From contig DIWT01000052.1 of assembly GCA_002435745.1 (NCBI GenBank), positions 1 to 64,000 on the forward strand: 64,000 nucleotides of DNA, in the 5' to 3' direction. Position 1 is the stretch's first letter, and the number at the start of each line of letters is the position of its first letter. This DNA comes from a bacterium UBP15_UBA6099. GTDB lineage: Bacteria; UBP15; UBA6099. The notes below the pieces were generated by a model. The model had not been told where the DNA came from and searched no databases. It saw nothing but the letters and a program-made list of their open reading frames with translations. The translations under genes and the position numbers were made by a program. Shown one piece after another: positions 9,901-17,704 of the stretch.

Positions 9901-10248
9901 GTCGCTGTGTCCCATCGCGCAATCGCTTCCGCAGTCCGAGCCGCTCTTTGCGCCGGTAAGGTCTTCTATCATCGCCCATCTTTCTTCTGTCGTAAGGGCG
10001 TCGTCATGGAAGAAATACGGAAAACACATGTCCGCCGGACGCTTAGAGCGCTGAAACAGAACGTCCTGAATTCCCGATTCGGCGACATACAAAGCTTGGC
10101 GCGCCAGCACATTCGCGTTGGCGCTTCTCGTCTCGTTCAATACCATGAGCGAGAACGACGCGCCGACCAGCCCCATGACGGCTATCGCCATAATCGCGAC
10201 GACCGACGCCGCTCCGCGTTGTTTGTTGTCGTTTGTCTTCGCCGCCAC
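6994..10248 (-). CDS. Giant PilX-like pilus protein, copy 1
   Basis: The N-terminus matches PilX-type minor pilins: Gln-Arg-Gly, then a hydrophobic helix (SVVAIMAIAVMGLVGASFSL) and the ALYVAESGIQDV motif typical of the PilX N-terminal domain. The rest, about 1,030 residues, is a large exported region rich in Cys, Trp, Gly and Asn with INGPIHVNGWW and GEVLVNGRTF segments; I recognise no known fold. PilX proteins are usually below 250 aa. I start at GTG 10248, preceded by GGGGGGAG five bases upstream; an ATG at 10308 would add 20 residues with no ribosome site. It is about three-quarters identical to the next upstream gene. A role at the pilus tip, as adhesin or primer, is inference. Confidence 0.85.
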   Translation of the reverse strand: MAAKTNDNKQRGAASVVAIMAIAVMGLVGASFSLMVLNETRSANANVLARQALYVAESGIQDVLFQRSKRPADMCFPYFFHDDALTTEERWAMIEDLTGAKSGSDCGSDCAMGHSDVWAHACNPTVDSIPTVANATAELPCWPYNEQLYANYIHFGPDYECNDGSNKTKCPRYDPLFYWPANADGSMGWKDWSEVVSAAKMPLSSQNESSGARYATGFFTLCNDNFSGIQPGDTGYDIACKEAREGTGVCNQYVIRLSIVSVGEVQAGPNIVRRAVKTDLAPPSLYSGVIDKYVDLTLTYATDINGPIHVNGWWDGFRSRAFLGADLAGIPLAGLAALNALFDPPEMISVSFPESPEGDWQPGTIFNVSLTHDIVYVHLPVRIDIPKVNWAKWEDRMDDLYTEASALYSDSSKVMGLKYCKFGPAGSVTSTLGDCGDAGEQYACDNEGNSLADDCLEPSFPTFISTMNPNPKPYNASFDGTAQQPEKRRIHNVNRNTYQLWHSGTEQAFDLFDQWDEHPEHWVKGEEAEYIPGASADGHRDKSLKNKVRFVLDPHFDIGCLACVIMGGINLDSFVSCCVGKSENRYAFAFMGRHEFRDFVFIDGVMGVGFRSPYHSCGTEDGALGIYCIVVPEICPLEWFFDLFGLPNLEELCVPSWKLGLPHWHLGSALVTGEVLVNGRTFMADWIRIEGGTIYSDGHIIKDESSGYDMILRLDQLLCWILGLAFGGALTIDIIPGVLEVNLCDVAFAVLNPIISGFMPWWPEMNLTNNELIDFATYLDINGTVNTYATAVNPGTLYTRGDFRLLEPGWDAASMIFTTVIKQFLPFLEIVPAMDPIRIWNGGAIVAGGSAQPPVLHNLKDQEGKPFQYYETFKHGNIYLGPNRRADILTYNPNTDERSVGYVLARGGLSVWGDIISGYGFGGFIDGCTEIVFTLDPEDRPPLDDACAAMGIFYSGGIGAGADPNAMFSRRGGSLSHSGNEYDYRNVCKPLEDPEFMDDPIADLSCWLGGGGDALAGRVSEFNIRGHVFAGAAGALPATQMRLDQDASVRHDAVIRQYFGQLGGIPLDWMEVPTPGNLPFLPSN

Positions 10249-10446
10249 GCCGTCTCCCCCCCGGAGATTCTCCGACAGGCGATCCGAGCCGTATTTGCCG
10301 CACAGCAACAGCGCCGCCGCGCTTCGCGCGGAAGCGCGATTCCCGTTTTCAGGCGCGCCAAAGCCCTCAGGCGGAGCGCCCGCGCGGCTAATCTCCGCCG
10401 CTTGCGGAACGCTCGCGCCCGCTGTGCTCAGCGCGATATCTTGATT

Positions 10447-10475
10447 TGTATATTCCGACCCGTTGTCCGCGTCAG
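10447..10475 (-). promoter_or_regulatory. Possible promoter between the two PilX-like genes
   Basis: Minus strand CTGACG (10475-10470), 17-bp spacer, TATACA (10452-10447). Each box matches four of six consensus bases. The 247-bp gap 10249-10495 also has a GC hairpin at 10318-10338 without a U run. A separate promoter for copy 1 is plausible but weakly supported. Confidence 0.25.
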
Positions 10476-10495
10476 TCGCGGGCGGGCTGCTTTAT

Positions 10496-13400
10496 TTAAT
10501 CCGAGGGCAGGAACGGCAGGTTGCCCGGCACTCCCACTTCCATCCAGTCTATGGGTATGCCGCCAAGCTGTCCGAAGTACTGCCTTACCACCGCGTCATG
10601 TCTTACGGACGCGTCCTGATCGAGCCGCATGTGAGTGCCCGGCGAGGCTCCCACCGCGCCCGCGAACACATGCCCTCGTATGTTGAATTCATTGTTGCTG
10701 CCGCCGATTACATCCATGACTCCGCTAAGCCAGCATCCGAGGTCTCCCAGCGGATCATTAAGGAATTCGGGGTCTTCCAGCGGCTTGCAGGTGTTGCTGT
10801 AGTTGTACTCGAAACCGCTGTGGCTCAAATCGCCTCCGCGACGGCTGAACATGGCGTAAGGATCCGACCCGGCGGAGATGCCGCCTGAGTAGAATATTCC
10901 GGCGGCCTGACATTCCTCGCTCAACGGCACAGCGTGCAAAGAACAACTGTCTATCAAGCCCACCATTCCATAATTGGATATTATGTCGCCCCACACGCTC
11001 AACCCGCCGCGCGCCATAACATATCCGACGCTTCTTTCATCTGTGTTCGGGTTGTACGTCAGTATGTCGGCCCGGCGATTGTTCGTCAAATAGATATTGC
11101 CATGTTTATACGCCTCGGAGTATTCAAAAGGCACGCCTTCCTGATCCTTCAAATTGTGGATAACGGGAGTCTGCGTGGTTCCTCCGGCGACTATCGCCCC
11201 TCCGTTCCAGATCCTAATCGGGTCCATCGCGGGCACAATCTCGAGGAATGGAAGGAACTGTTTAAGCACAGTCGTGAAAATCATCGACGCGGCGTCCCAT
11301 CCGGGTTCGAGCAGACGGAAATCCCCGCGCGTGTATAAGGTCCCGGGGTTCACCGCCGTCGCGTATGTGTTCACCGTGCCGTTGATGTCCAGATAGGTGG
11401 CAAAATCTATCAGTTCGTTGTTGGTCAGATTCATCTCCGGCCACCACGGAACCGCCGCTCCGATTATCGGATTGAGAACCGCGAATATCACGTCGCAGAT
11501 ATTTATCTCCAGCACGCCGGGGATGATGTCTATCGTCAGCGCCCCGCCGAATGCCAGCCCCAGTATCCAGCAAACCAACTGGTCCAGCCTGATTATCATG
11601 TCGTATCCGCTGGACTCGTCTTTGATGATGTGTCCGTCGGAGTATATTGTTCCGCCTTCGATCCGCACCCAGTCGGCCATGAACGTGCGGCCGTTAACAA
11701 GAACTTCCCCCGTCACCAACGCCGACCCAAGATGCCAGTGCGGCAACCCTATCTTCCAAGAAGGTATGCACGGCCCCGGCCCCGCGCCGAACGGATCCAG
11801 CAGCCATTCCAACGGGCATATCTCGGGAACCACTATGCAGTATATACCGAGCGCGCCGTCCTCCGTGCCGCAACTGTGATACGGGGATCTGAACCCGACT
11901 CCCATCACGCCATCTATGAATACGAAGTCCCTGAACTCATGCCTGCCCATGAATGCGAACGCGTACCTGTTTTCACTCTTGCCCACGCAGCAGGCAACAA
12001 AGTTGTCCAGATTGATTCCGCCCATTATCACGCAAGCCAGACACCCTATGTCGAAGTGCGGGTCTAGCACGAATCTAACTTTGTTCTTCAGCGATTTATC
12101 CCTGTTGCCGTCAGCTACCGCGCCCGGTATATAAGCCGCTTCCTCGCCCTTCACCCAATGTTCCGAATGCTCGTCCCACTGGTCGAACAGGTCGAACGCC
12201 TGCTCAGTGCCGCTATGCCATAATTGATACGTATTCCGGTTCACGTTGTGAATGCGCCGCCTGTTCGGCTGCTGCGCCGTGCCGTCGAACGACGCGTTGT
12301 ATGGAGCCGGGCCGGGATTCATTGTGGATATGAACTTCGGGAAACTCGGCTCAAGGCAGTCGTCCGCCAGCGAATTGCCGGAGTTGTCGCAAGCATACTG
12401 CTCGCCGGCGTCTCCACAGTCGCCGAGCGTGGAAGTCACGCTCCCGGCCGGGCCGAACTTGCAGTATCTCAGCCCCATGACTTTTGAGGAATCGCCGTAG
12501 AGAGCGCTTGCCTCGGTGTACAAGTCGTCCATCCTGTCTTCCCATTTCGCCCAGTTGACCTGCGGTATTTCAATCCTCACCGGCAGGTGCACATACACTA
12601 TGTCGTGAGAGAGGGATATTCCCAGAATGCTGCTGGGCTGCCAGTCGCCGCCCGGAGGCTCCGGGTAGCTGAGGCTGACCATTTCCGGCGGATCGAGAAT
12701 TGTGAAGAACGCCGCCGGGGCCAGATCGAACGCCGCCAAGAACGAGCGGCTTTCGAACCCGTCCCACCAGCCGTTGACATGGATCGGCCCGTTGATGTCC
12801 GTCTGCCACATCAGGGTCATATCGACGTATTTGTCGATGACGCCCGAATACAGGGACGGCGGAGCGAGATCGGATTTCACCGCTCGCCTGACGATGTTCG
12901 GTCCCGCCTGAACTTCGCCGACGGAAACGACCGACAGTCTAATCACGTACTGGTTGCAGGTTCCCGTCCCGTCCTGCGCCTCTTGGCACGCCATTTCATA
13001 TCCGGTGTCGCCCGGCTGTATCCCCGAGAAATTGTCATTGCAGAGTGTGAAGAATCCGGTCGTATATCTTGCGCCTGAACTTTGTGTCTGGTTGGCGAGC
13101 GGCATGGTCGTCGCGCTTATATTCTCGCTCCAGTCCTTCCAGCCCATGCTTCCGTCGCCGTTGGCCGGCCAGTAAAACAGAGGTTCATAGTTGCCGCCGT
13201 CGGAGCCGTCATGGCGTTCGTAGTCCGGCCCGAAGTGTATATAGTTCGCGTACAACTGCTCGTTATAAGGCCAGCAGGGCAGTTCGGCGGTCGCGTGAGC
13301 AACGGACGGTATGCTGTCCACCGTCGGGTTGCATGCGTGCGCCCAGACATCTCCCCAGCCCATCGCGCATTCTTCTCCACAATCCGATCCGCTCTTTGCT

Positions 13401-13708
13401 CCGGTCAAGTCATCAATAATGTCCCATCTCTCTTCTTTTGTAAGAGCGTCGTCGTGAAAGAAGTACGGGAAACACATGTCCGCCGGACGCTTCGAGCGTT
13501 GGAACAGCACGTCCTGAATACCCGATTCGGCCACATATAGGGCCTGCTGCGCCAGCACGTTTCCGTTGGCGCTTCGCGTCTCGTTTAAGAGCATGAGCGA
13601 GAACGACGCTCCGACGAACCCCATCACGGCTATCGCCATCAGCGTGACCATCATCGCCACGCCCCGCTCCCGGCCCTTGCCTGTTATTTCTCTGATTCGG
13701 GTTTTCAT
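10496..13708 (-). CDS. Giant PilX-like pilus protein, copy 2
   Basis: Paralogue of the gene at 6994-10248, 1,070 aa. It begins with a basic leader, ERGVAMMVTLMAIAVMGFVG and the same ALYVAESGIQDVLFQRS block. Central stretches such as RRIHNVNRNTYQLWHSGTEQ and GRHEFRDFVFIDGVMGVGF are essentially identical between copies, also at the DNA level, which argues for a recent tandem duplication or gene conversion. Differences cluster in short patches: around residue 170 (copy 1 has CNDGSNKTKC, copy 2 HDGSDGGNY), around PSWKIG, and in the last 200 residues. It follows pilW-like by 44 bp, so it belongs to the minor-pilin operon. Function beyond pilus association is unknown. Confidence 0.88.
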   Translation of the reverse strand: MKTRIREITGKGRERGVAMMVTLMAIAVMGFVGASFSLMLLNETRSANGNVLAQQALYVAESGIQDVLFQRSKRPADMCFPYFFHDDALTKEERWDIIDDLTGAKSGSDCGEECAMGWGDVWAHACNPTVDSIPSVAHATAELPCWPYNEQLYANYIHFGPDYERHDGSDGGNYEPLFYWPANGDGSMGWKDWSENISATTMPLANQTQSSGARYTTGFFTLCNDNFSGIQPGDTGYEMACQEAQDGTGTCNQYVIRLSVVSVGEVQAGPNIVRRAVKSDLAPPSLYSGVIDKYVDMTLMWQTDINGPIHVNGWWDGFESRSFLAAFDLAPAAFFTILDPPEMVSLSYPEPPGGDWQPSSILGISLSHDIVYVHLPVRIEIPQVNWAKWEDRMDDLYTEASALYGDSSKVMGLRYCKFGPAGSVTSTLGDCGDAGEQYACDNSGNSLADDCLEPSFPKFISTMNPGPAPYNASFDGTAQQPNRRRIHNVNRNTYQLWHSGTEQAFDLFDQWDEHSEHWVKGEEAAYIPGAVADGNRDKSLKNKVRFVLDPHFDIGCLACVIMGGINLDNFVACCVGKSENRYAFAFMGRHEFRDFVFIDGVMGVGFRSPYHSCGTEDGALGIYCIVVPEICPLEWLLDPFGAGPGPCIPSWKIGLPHWHLGSALVTGEVLVNGRTFMADWVRIEGGTIYSDGHIIKDESSGYDMIIRLDQLVCWILGLAFGGALTIDIIPGVLEINICDVIFAVLNPIIGAAVPWWPEMNLTNNELIDFATYLDINGTVNTYATAVNPGTLYTRGDFRLLEPGWDAASMIFTTVLKQFLPFLEIVPAMDPIRIWNGGAIVAGGTTQTPVIHNLKDQEGVPFEYSEAYKHGNIYLTNNRRADILTYNPNTDERSVGYVMARGGLSVWGDIISNYGMVGLIDSCSLHAVPLSEECQAAGIFYSGGISAGSDPYAMFSRRGGDLSHSGFEYNYSNTCKPLEDPEFLNDPLGDLGCWLSGVMDVIGGSNNEFNIRGHVFAGAVGASPGTHMRLDQDASVRHDAVVRQYFGQLGGIPIDWMEVGVPGNLPFLPSD

Positions 13709-13752
13709 AACCGCCCCCCGGTCAAGTGTTTACGTTTTACGCAATTCTTCCG

Positions 13753-14601
13753 TCAGTTGGATCTCACTGGCGGACACCACGGGACACCTGAGTCCCCTCT
13801 TATGTCCGCGTCGCAGCAGTCCACTATCGTGTCCCTGTCTGAATCCTTCATCAGCGCCGACGTGTATATATTCCTCGGCGCCACCCCCGTCTGATACGAA
13901 TACTCGACATCGTACGTCGAACTGGTTGTCGACTCCTGTGAAGGCAGTCTTCTCGCGTATTTTACCGCTATCTTCACCAGCCACACGCATTGAGATCCTT
14001 CAACAAGTCCGTTGGCGCTGTTTATTGTCTGATTGCTTGTGCAATCATAATCTCCGGGGTCTGCGGCCCCTTCCCTCGGTCTGCAATATGTTATGGTCAA
14101 GTCTCTAATGTCTGATGTCGTATCCGTTATTCTATACATGTTGCCTTCAAGGCAATTCCCCGATTTGAGACCAGACAACGCCCCTTTTTCTATATATCCT
14201 GTTACGTAATCTTCGCTGTTGGGGTTTGCCCCTTGAGGCGCGGTAAACTTATAGCAAACGGAGTCGAACTCCATGTCAGTGTTTCCGGAAACGAACGCGT
14301 CTAGGTTCTCTCCGAATTTGGTTATTGAAATCTGCGAGCTTCCGGAACCGTTGTGAATATGCTGTCCGTCGTGCGCTCCGGCTTTGATGATATCGTTTGC
14401 CATGTCGTCTATTGCCCGCTCTACGTTGTTCTGCGCGGTCGCCTGACTCTGCCCCATGACCATTACCGACACCGTTTTCATGGTTATCTCGGCGGTGACC
14501 ACCGTGACAATCACGAGAATGACCATGACGACAAGCAGTTCCGCGAGCGTCATGCCTCTCTGGCTGTTTGCCGACGCGAGTCGGCTGTTTTTTGTTTTCA
14601 T
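13753..14601 (-). CDS. PilW-like minor prepilin
   Basis: Type IV prepilin of 282 aa with leader ending Gln-Arg-Gly, then MTLAELLVVMVILVIVTVVT: cleavage after Gly16 with the conserved Glu at mature position 5. The C-terminal globular part has eight or more Cys and a last segment with DSDRDTIVDCCDADIRGDSG, resembling a calcium-binding Asp-rich loop (thrombospondin type 3-like). Order pilD-pilV-pilW-pilX matches the minor-pilin operon that primes pilus assembly. Assignment as PilW is by position and size. Confidence 0.85.
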   Translation of the reverse strand: MKTKNSRLASANSQRGMTLAELLVVMVILVIVTVVTAEITMKTVSVMVMGQSQATAQNNVERAIDDMANDIIKAGAHDGQHIHNGSGSSQISITKFGENLDAFVSGNTDMEFDSVCYKFTAPQGANPNSEDYVTGYIEKGALSGLKSGNCLEGNMYRITDTTSDIRDLTITYCRPREGAADPGDYDCTSNQTINSANGLVEGSQCVWLVKIAVKYARRLPSQESTTSSTYDVEYSYQTGVAPRNIYTSALMKDSDRDTIVDCCDADIRGDSGVPWCPPVRSN

Positions 14602-14626
14602 GACCAGCTCCTTTTCAGGCGCCCGT

Positions 14627-15244
14627 TCACCATGAGCAATTTTTCAGCGTCCCGGGAATGTTTCCCTCGCCGCAGGCTTCCAGATCCGTGCAAAGCCTGT
14701 TCTGCCCGTGATACTTCTTGGTATAATATTCCTCTGATCTCGCGTCGCCCATGCCAACGCCGTTGTAAGTGACTTTCACCCTGTAAAAGTAGTAGCATGA
14801 AGTCCAGCAGATCAGCGTGTCGGGGTCGCACTGGGTGGCTGAATAGCAGCCCGGGCATATAGCGTATTTCATCTGCACTCTCTTGCCGTATATGTCGGAC
14901 GCGTCGGAGAGGTTCCTGCACGTCTGGTCTCCGGCATTGACGAAGGCGTTGAGTTGCGACACTCCCCCGCCGGCGGCGAAGTCGCCTTCGAGGGCCACAC
15001 CGGGCGACCACGTGTATATGTCGTCCGGCGGCACGGTTTCCAGATATTCCATGACCATCCTCGCGCAGTTGGCCGCCGTCCTCTGCACTCTGATATTCTG
15101 CAACTGAAGCAGCCCTGTCGATATGAGAGACGCCATGCCGACAAGCGCCGAGCCGAGAATCGTCACCGCCATCAGCAGCTCGATCAGAGTCATGCCCTTC
15201 GTTCCGCCGGCCTTTCTGAATTTCATGTCTTTATATTCAGGCAT
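14627..15244 (-). CDS. PilV-like minor prepilin
   Basis: Prepilin of 205 aa. The leader ends Thr-Lys-Gly before MTLIELLMAVTILGSALVGM, with the conserved Glu5 and a 20-residue hydrophobic helix, a form common to PilV/GspI proteins. Cys residues recur in the globular part (CYSATQC, CWTSC, LCTDLEAC). I start at ATG 15244 because GGAGG sits six bases upstream; an earlier in-frame start would overlap pilD. It lies 16 bp after pilD. Confidence 0.85.
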   Translation of the reverse strand: MPEYKDMKFRKAGGTKGMTLIELLMAVTILGSALVGMASLISTGLLQLQNIRVQRTAANCARMVMEYLETVPPDDIYTWSPGVALEGDFAAGGGVSQLNAFVNAGDQTCRNLSDASDIYGKRVQMKYAICPGCYSATQCDPDTLICWTSCYYFYRVKVTYNGVGMGDARSEEYYTKKYHGQNRLCTDLEACGEGNIPGTLKNCSW

Positions 15245-15260
15245 ATCCGACCTCCGCCCT

Positions 15261-16040
15261 TTACAGGGACCAAATCCGGGCGACACACATCGCGTACAAG
15301 TCCAGAACCGCCAGCCCCTTTATCAGCGCGATCGCCCCGCCCGCCGCCATCATCGGCCCGAACGGGATGGGGTCTTTCGCGCCGCGCCTTTTTGCCGCCA
15401 TCAGCCACACCGCCATGATTCCTCCTATCAGGAATCCCAGAAACAGCCCCGTAGCCGCCATCCTTATCCCTAGAAACGCTCCGATCATGGCCGCCAGTTT
15501 CACATCCCCGAACCCCATCGCCTCTTCCTTCGCAAGCAGAGTGCCGATGAACCGGATCGACCAGAAGACCGCGAACCCGCCTGCCGCCGCGATCGCCCTG
15601 TCCGGAAACGCCCCCATGACCGCTCCCAGCGCCAGCCCCGCCGCCGTCAGCGGCAGCGAGATAACGTCCGGGATTATCCCATGGTCGAGGTCGATGAAAA
15701 AAATCGCCGTCAACCCCGACAACAGCAGTATTGAATTTACAAAGTCCAACGGGCCTGCCGCGTTCACAGCCGCCCAGTAAAACCCCGCCCCGGTCGCCGC
15801 CTCCACCACCGGATACCTCGGAGATATCCTAACCCCGCATCCGGCGCACTTGCCCCTCAGTCCTATATATCCGAGAACCGGCACAAGCTCCAGAACCCCT
15901 AGCTTCCTGCCGCATTCAGGGCAGTGGGACCCCGGCCAGACGAGCGATTCGCCTATAGGCAACCGCCGGATGACCACGTTCAGAAAGCTCCCGATGGTCA
16001 GTCCCAGCACCCCGAAGAATACAGCCGGTATCATATCCAC
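15261..16040 (-). CDS. pilD: Prepilin peptidase PilD
   Basis: Integral-membrane aspartyl protease (family A24) that cleaves prepilin leaders and methylates the new N-terminus. The 259-aa product shows the N-terminal GSFLNVVIRRLP motif, a zinc-type four-Cys loop (CPEC near 40-43 and CAGC near 65-68), and both catalytic Asp motifs (FIDLDHGIIPD near 115-125 and GFGDVK, Asp about 179), with several membrane segments. It lies between the second pilin gene and the minor-pilin genes, whose products are its substrates. Confidence 0.96.
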   Translation of the reverse strand: MDMIPAVFFGVLGLTIGSFLNVVIRRLPIGESLVWPGSHCPECGRKLGVLELVPVLGYIGLRGKCAGCGVRISPRYPVVEAATGAGFYWAAVNAAGPLDFVNSILLLSGLTAIFFIDLDHGIIPDVISLPLTAAGLALGAVMGAFPDRAIAAAGGFAVFWSIRFIGTLLAKEEAMGFGDVKLAAMIGAFLGIRMAATGLFLGFLIGGIMAVWLMAAKRRGAKDPIPFGPMMAAGGAIALIKGLAVLDLYAMCVARIWSL

Positions 16041-16078
16041 TATTTATTCCGTCCCGCTTCTCTCCCCGGCCGTCTTCA

Positions 16079-16513
16079 TCAGTAGAACGGTTCCTCGGTA
16101 AGTTCCCCCATCTCAAGGATCAGGGTCGTTCCTCCTTTTCCCCCTCCCATCCAGTACACCCGGGCTTCAAGACGGTACCACATTCCGTCTGCTTCGTATT
16201 CAATTTCGTCGTCGCATGTCTGATTCGGCATAAAATCCACAGAATCTTTCAGCGTTTCTTTTAGATCGGCGTACGTTTCTATTCCCCCGTCATCTGGATA
16301 TTGATCGAAGGAAGAAACATAGTCCTCCATGCCCTTTTTCACAGCTTCGAGCGTCATTTTGCAGGCGGCCACTCTTGCTTTGTCCCTTGCCATCATATAA
16401 CTCATTATCGACGCCGCGCTCAGTATGCCGATAATCGCGACCACTATCATAAGCTCTATGAGCGTGAACCCGGATTGCCGTTTTCCGCCCAATATGAAAT
16501 TTTTCGTTTTCAT
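16079..16513 (-). CDS. Type IV pilin-like protein (second PilA)
   Basis: Pilin of 144 aa. The leader ends in Gly followed by FTLIELMIVVAIIGILSAAS with Glu5, then MARDKARVAACKMTLEAVKKG, the usual alpha-1 helix. The C-terminal part has one Cys (QTCDDE) beyond that in the helix. I start at ATG 16513 (MKTKNFIL); an earlier in-frame start would add about 39 residues of non-pilin sequence. It is shorter than the neighbour at 16798 and may be a minor or alternative pilin. Confidence 0.9.
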   Translation of the reverse strand: MKTKNFILGGKRQSGFTLIELMIVVAIIGILSAASIMSYMMARDKARVAACKMTLEAVKKGMEDYVSSFDQYPDDGGIETYADLKETLKDSVDFMPNQTCDDEIEYEADGMWYRLEARVYWMGGGKGGTTLILEMGELTEEPFY

Positions 16514-16657
16514 CGTGTTGTTTTCTTTGTTTGAAAAGATATTTGGGGAAATCAGAAGAAGCGCATAAACACATAAACCCACCGCTTCCGCGCGCGGATT
16601 CAAACATAACCTGTGCCCAGCAACGCTCATGAACCATGTTCCACCTTGCCAACATGT

Positions 16658-16699
16658 ACGAAAATCGGGGAGAGAGCGTATTACACACGCTCTCCCCCG
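16658..16699 (-). terminator. Intrinsic terminator after the major pilin gene
   Basis: Inverted repeat CGGGGGAGAGCG ... CGCTCTCTCCCCG (16699-16666 read on the minus strand) with a 9-nt loop and one bulge, followed by ATTTTCG. It lies about 100 bp after the pilin stop and before the second pilin gene, so it would set the major pilin apart as a strongly expressed single gene. Confidence 0.65.
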
Positions 16700-16797
16700 A
16701 ACTATTTCATCCAGTCGGTTCGGTCCTTCCAGCCAGAGCCTTGAACCGAAAGAAGCAAGTAGTTAGCGAGATTCAACCACTTCTACTTGTTTCAATC

Positions 16798-17304
16798 CTA
16801 CTCCTCGGTTCCGATATCATCACATGTCCATTCTTCTTCACAATTTGCGTAGTTGGCAGGCACGTATCCGGAAGGATTCATACAAATTGCACAGTGTGTC
16901 CTATCCGCAGCTAAGGCGTTCAACTCATATTCAACTCCATCTGTGATGGTGATTATAGTAGTAATATCAGTATCTTTATCACAATTGGATTGAAGTCGAG
17001 TTGTCAAATCACAACCTTCCTCATCGCCATCTGGATCTGTGCATCCCGGAATCATGTACATTGCCAATTCCTTAATATCTGCGGCATACTCGCCGTTGTC
17101 GGAAATGTACATTTCCTGAGCCACTTTTAAACCGGATAGCGCCGACACGCATTTCGTGTACATCGCCTTGTCTCTGGCCTTTAGAAAGTTGGGGATCGCA
17201 ATAGAGGCCAATATTCCGATAATGGCCACCACGATCATAAGTTCAATTAGGGTGAACCCCTTCTGCGTCCCTTCTTTCTTTTTCATGAGCTTTGTGAGTT
17301 TCAA
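16798..17304 (-). CDS. pilA: Major type IV pilin PilA
   Basis: Prepilin of 168 aa. A basic leader (MKLTKLMKKKEGTQKG) is followed by FTLIELMIVVAIIGILASIA, the classic pilin helix with Glu5. The C-terminal domain has about seven Cys, including a GCTDPDGDEEGC loop. I take the TTG at 17304 as start: AAGGAGGTGAGAA ends directly before it, a near-perfect ribosome site, whereas the in-frame ATG at 17286 has none. The strong ribosome site, long leader region and own terminator suggest this is the main structural pilin. Confidence 0.94.
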   Translation of the reverse strand: MKLTKLMKKKEGTQKGFTLIELMIVVAIIGILASIAIPNFLKARDKAMYTKCVSALSGLKVAQEMYISDNGEYAADIKELAMYMIPGCTDPDGDEEGCDLTTRLQSNCDKDTDITTIITITDGVEYELNALAADRTHCAICMNPSGYVPANYANCEEEWTCDDIGTEE

Positions 17305-17704
17305 TTCTCACCTCCTTCCTTCACAGATTGTGATCGGATTTGCTTGGATTGTTTTTGTCGGTGTGAGTCTTAAAATAATATAAAATTATGATGGGTTATT
17401 AAGACAGGTCTCCACCGATCCTCATTCCTCCAAGCAGTTCTTCTGCCGGACGAATTTTCACTAAAATTCCGCCCGTAAATGTATTGTACATCCATTATAT
17501 ACCCGTTTTTCTACGCCGCGCAACAATAGTTGAAAAATAAATTATTTGGTTTTTTTGACGCCGATTGCGTCTTTTTAAATCTATCCTCCTAAGCGCCGAC
17601 CCTGTTTTAAAATCTTTTCGGCCCGGCGGCAAGGCTTTTGAGAGTCAGGCCTACACTTATTTTGAGCGGCTGTTTCTCCTGCCGCGCTCGCTCCTCCGCT
17701 CCCG
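17305..17704 (-). other. 400-bp AT-rich leader region of pilA
   Basis: No gene found. It holds the pilA ribosome site (17306-17320), a candidate promoter near 17494-17523, a 7-bp hairpin GAATTTT-AGTG-AAAATTC (17452-17469) in the would-be leader RNA, and a 5-bp hairpin with A/T tracts on both sides (17557-17571). The base composition is clearly more AT-rich than flanking genes. No clear intrinsic terminator for pilC was found. Confidence 0.6.
17494..17523 (-). promoter_or_regulatory. Candidate pilA promoter
   Basis: On the minus strand a perfect TATAAT (17499-17494) lies 18 bp after TTGCGC (17523-17518). Only three of six -35 bases match. Transcription from here would give a leader of about 180 nt before the TTG start. 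I saw no sigma-54 signature (GG-N10-GC) in the region. Confidence 0.4.

Noticed and set aside
10249..10308. 20-residue N-terminal extension of PilX-like copy 1
   Set aside because: No ribosome site before the ATG, while GGGGGGAG stands before the GTG at 10248; copy 2 has no such extension.
10318..10338. 8-bp GC hairpin between the PilX-like genes as terminator
   Set aside because: No U run on either strand.
9322..10686. Long antisense ORF (about 450 codons) over the PilX-like genes
   Set aside because: Arg/His-rich composition, no known motif, and it lies against two clearly real genes; a shadow of GC-rich codon use.
17557..17576. Hairpin GACGC-CGATT-GCGTC with T5 as terminator
   Set aside because: The T run is on the plus strand, where no gene ends; on the minus strand, where pilC would end, it is followed by A residues.
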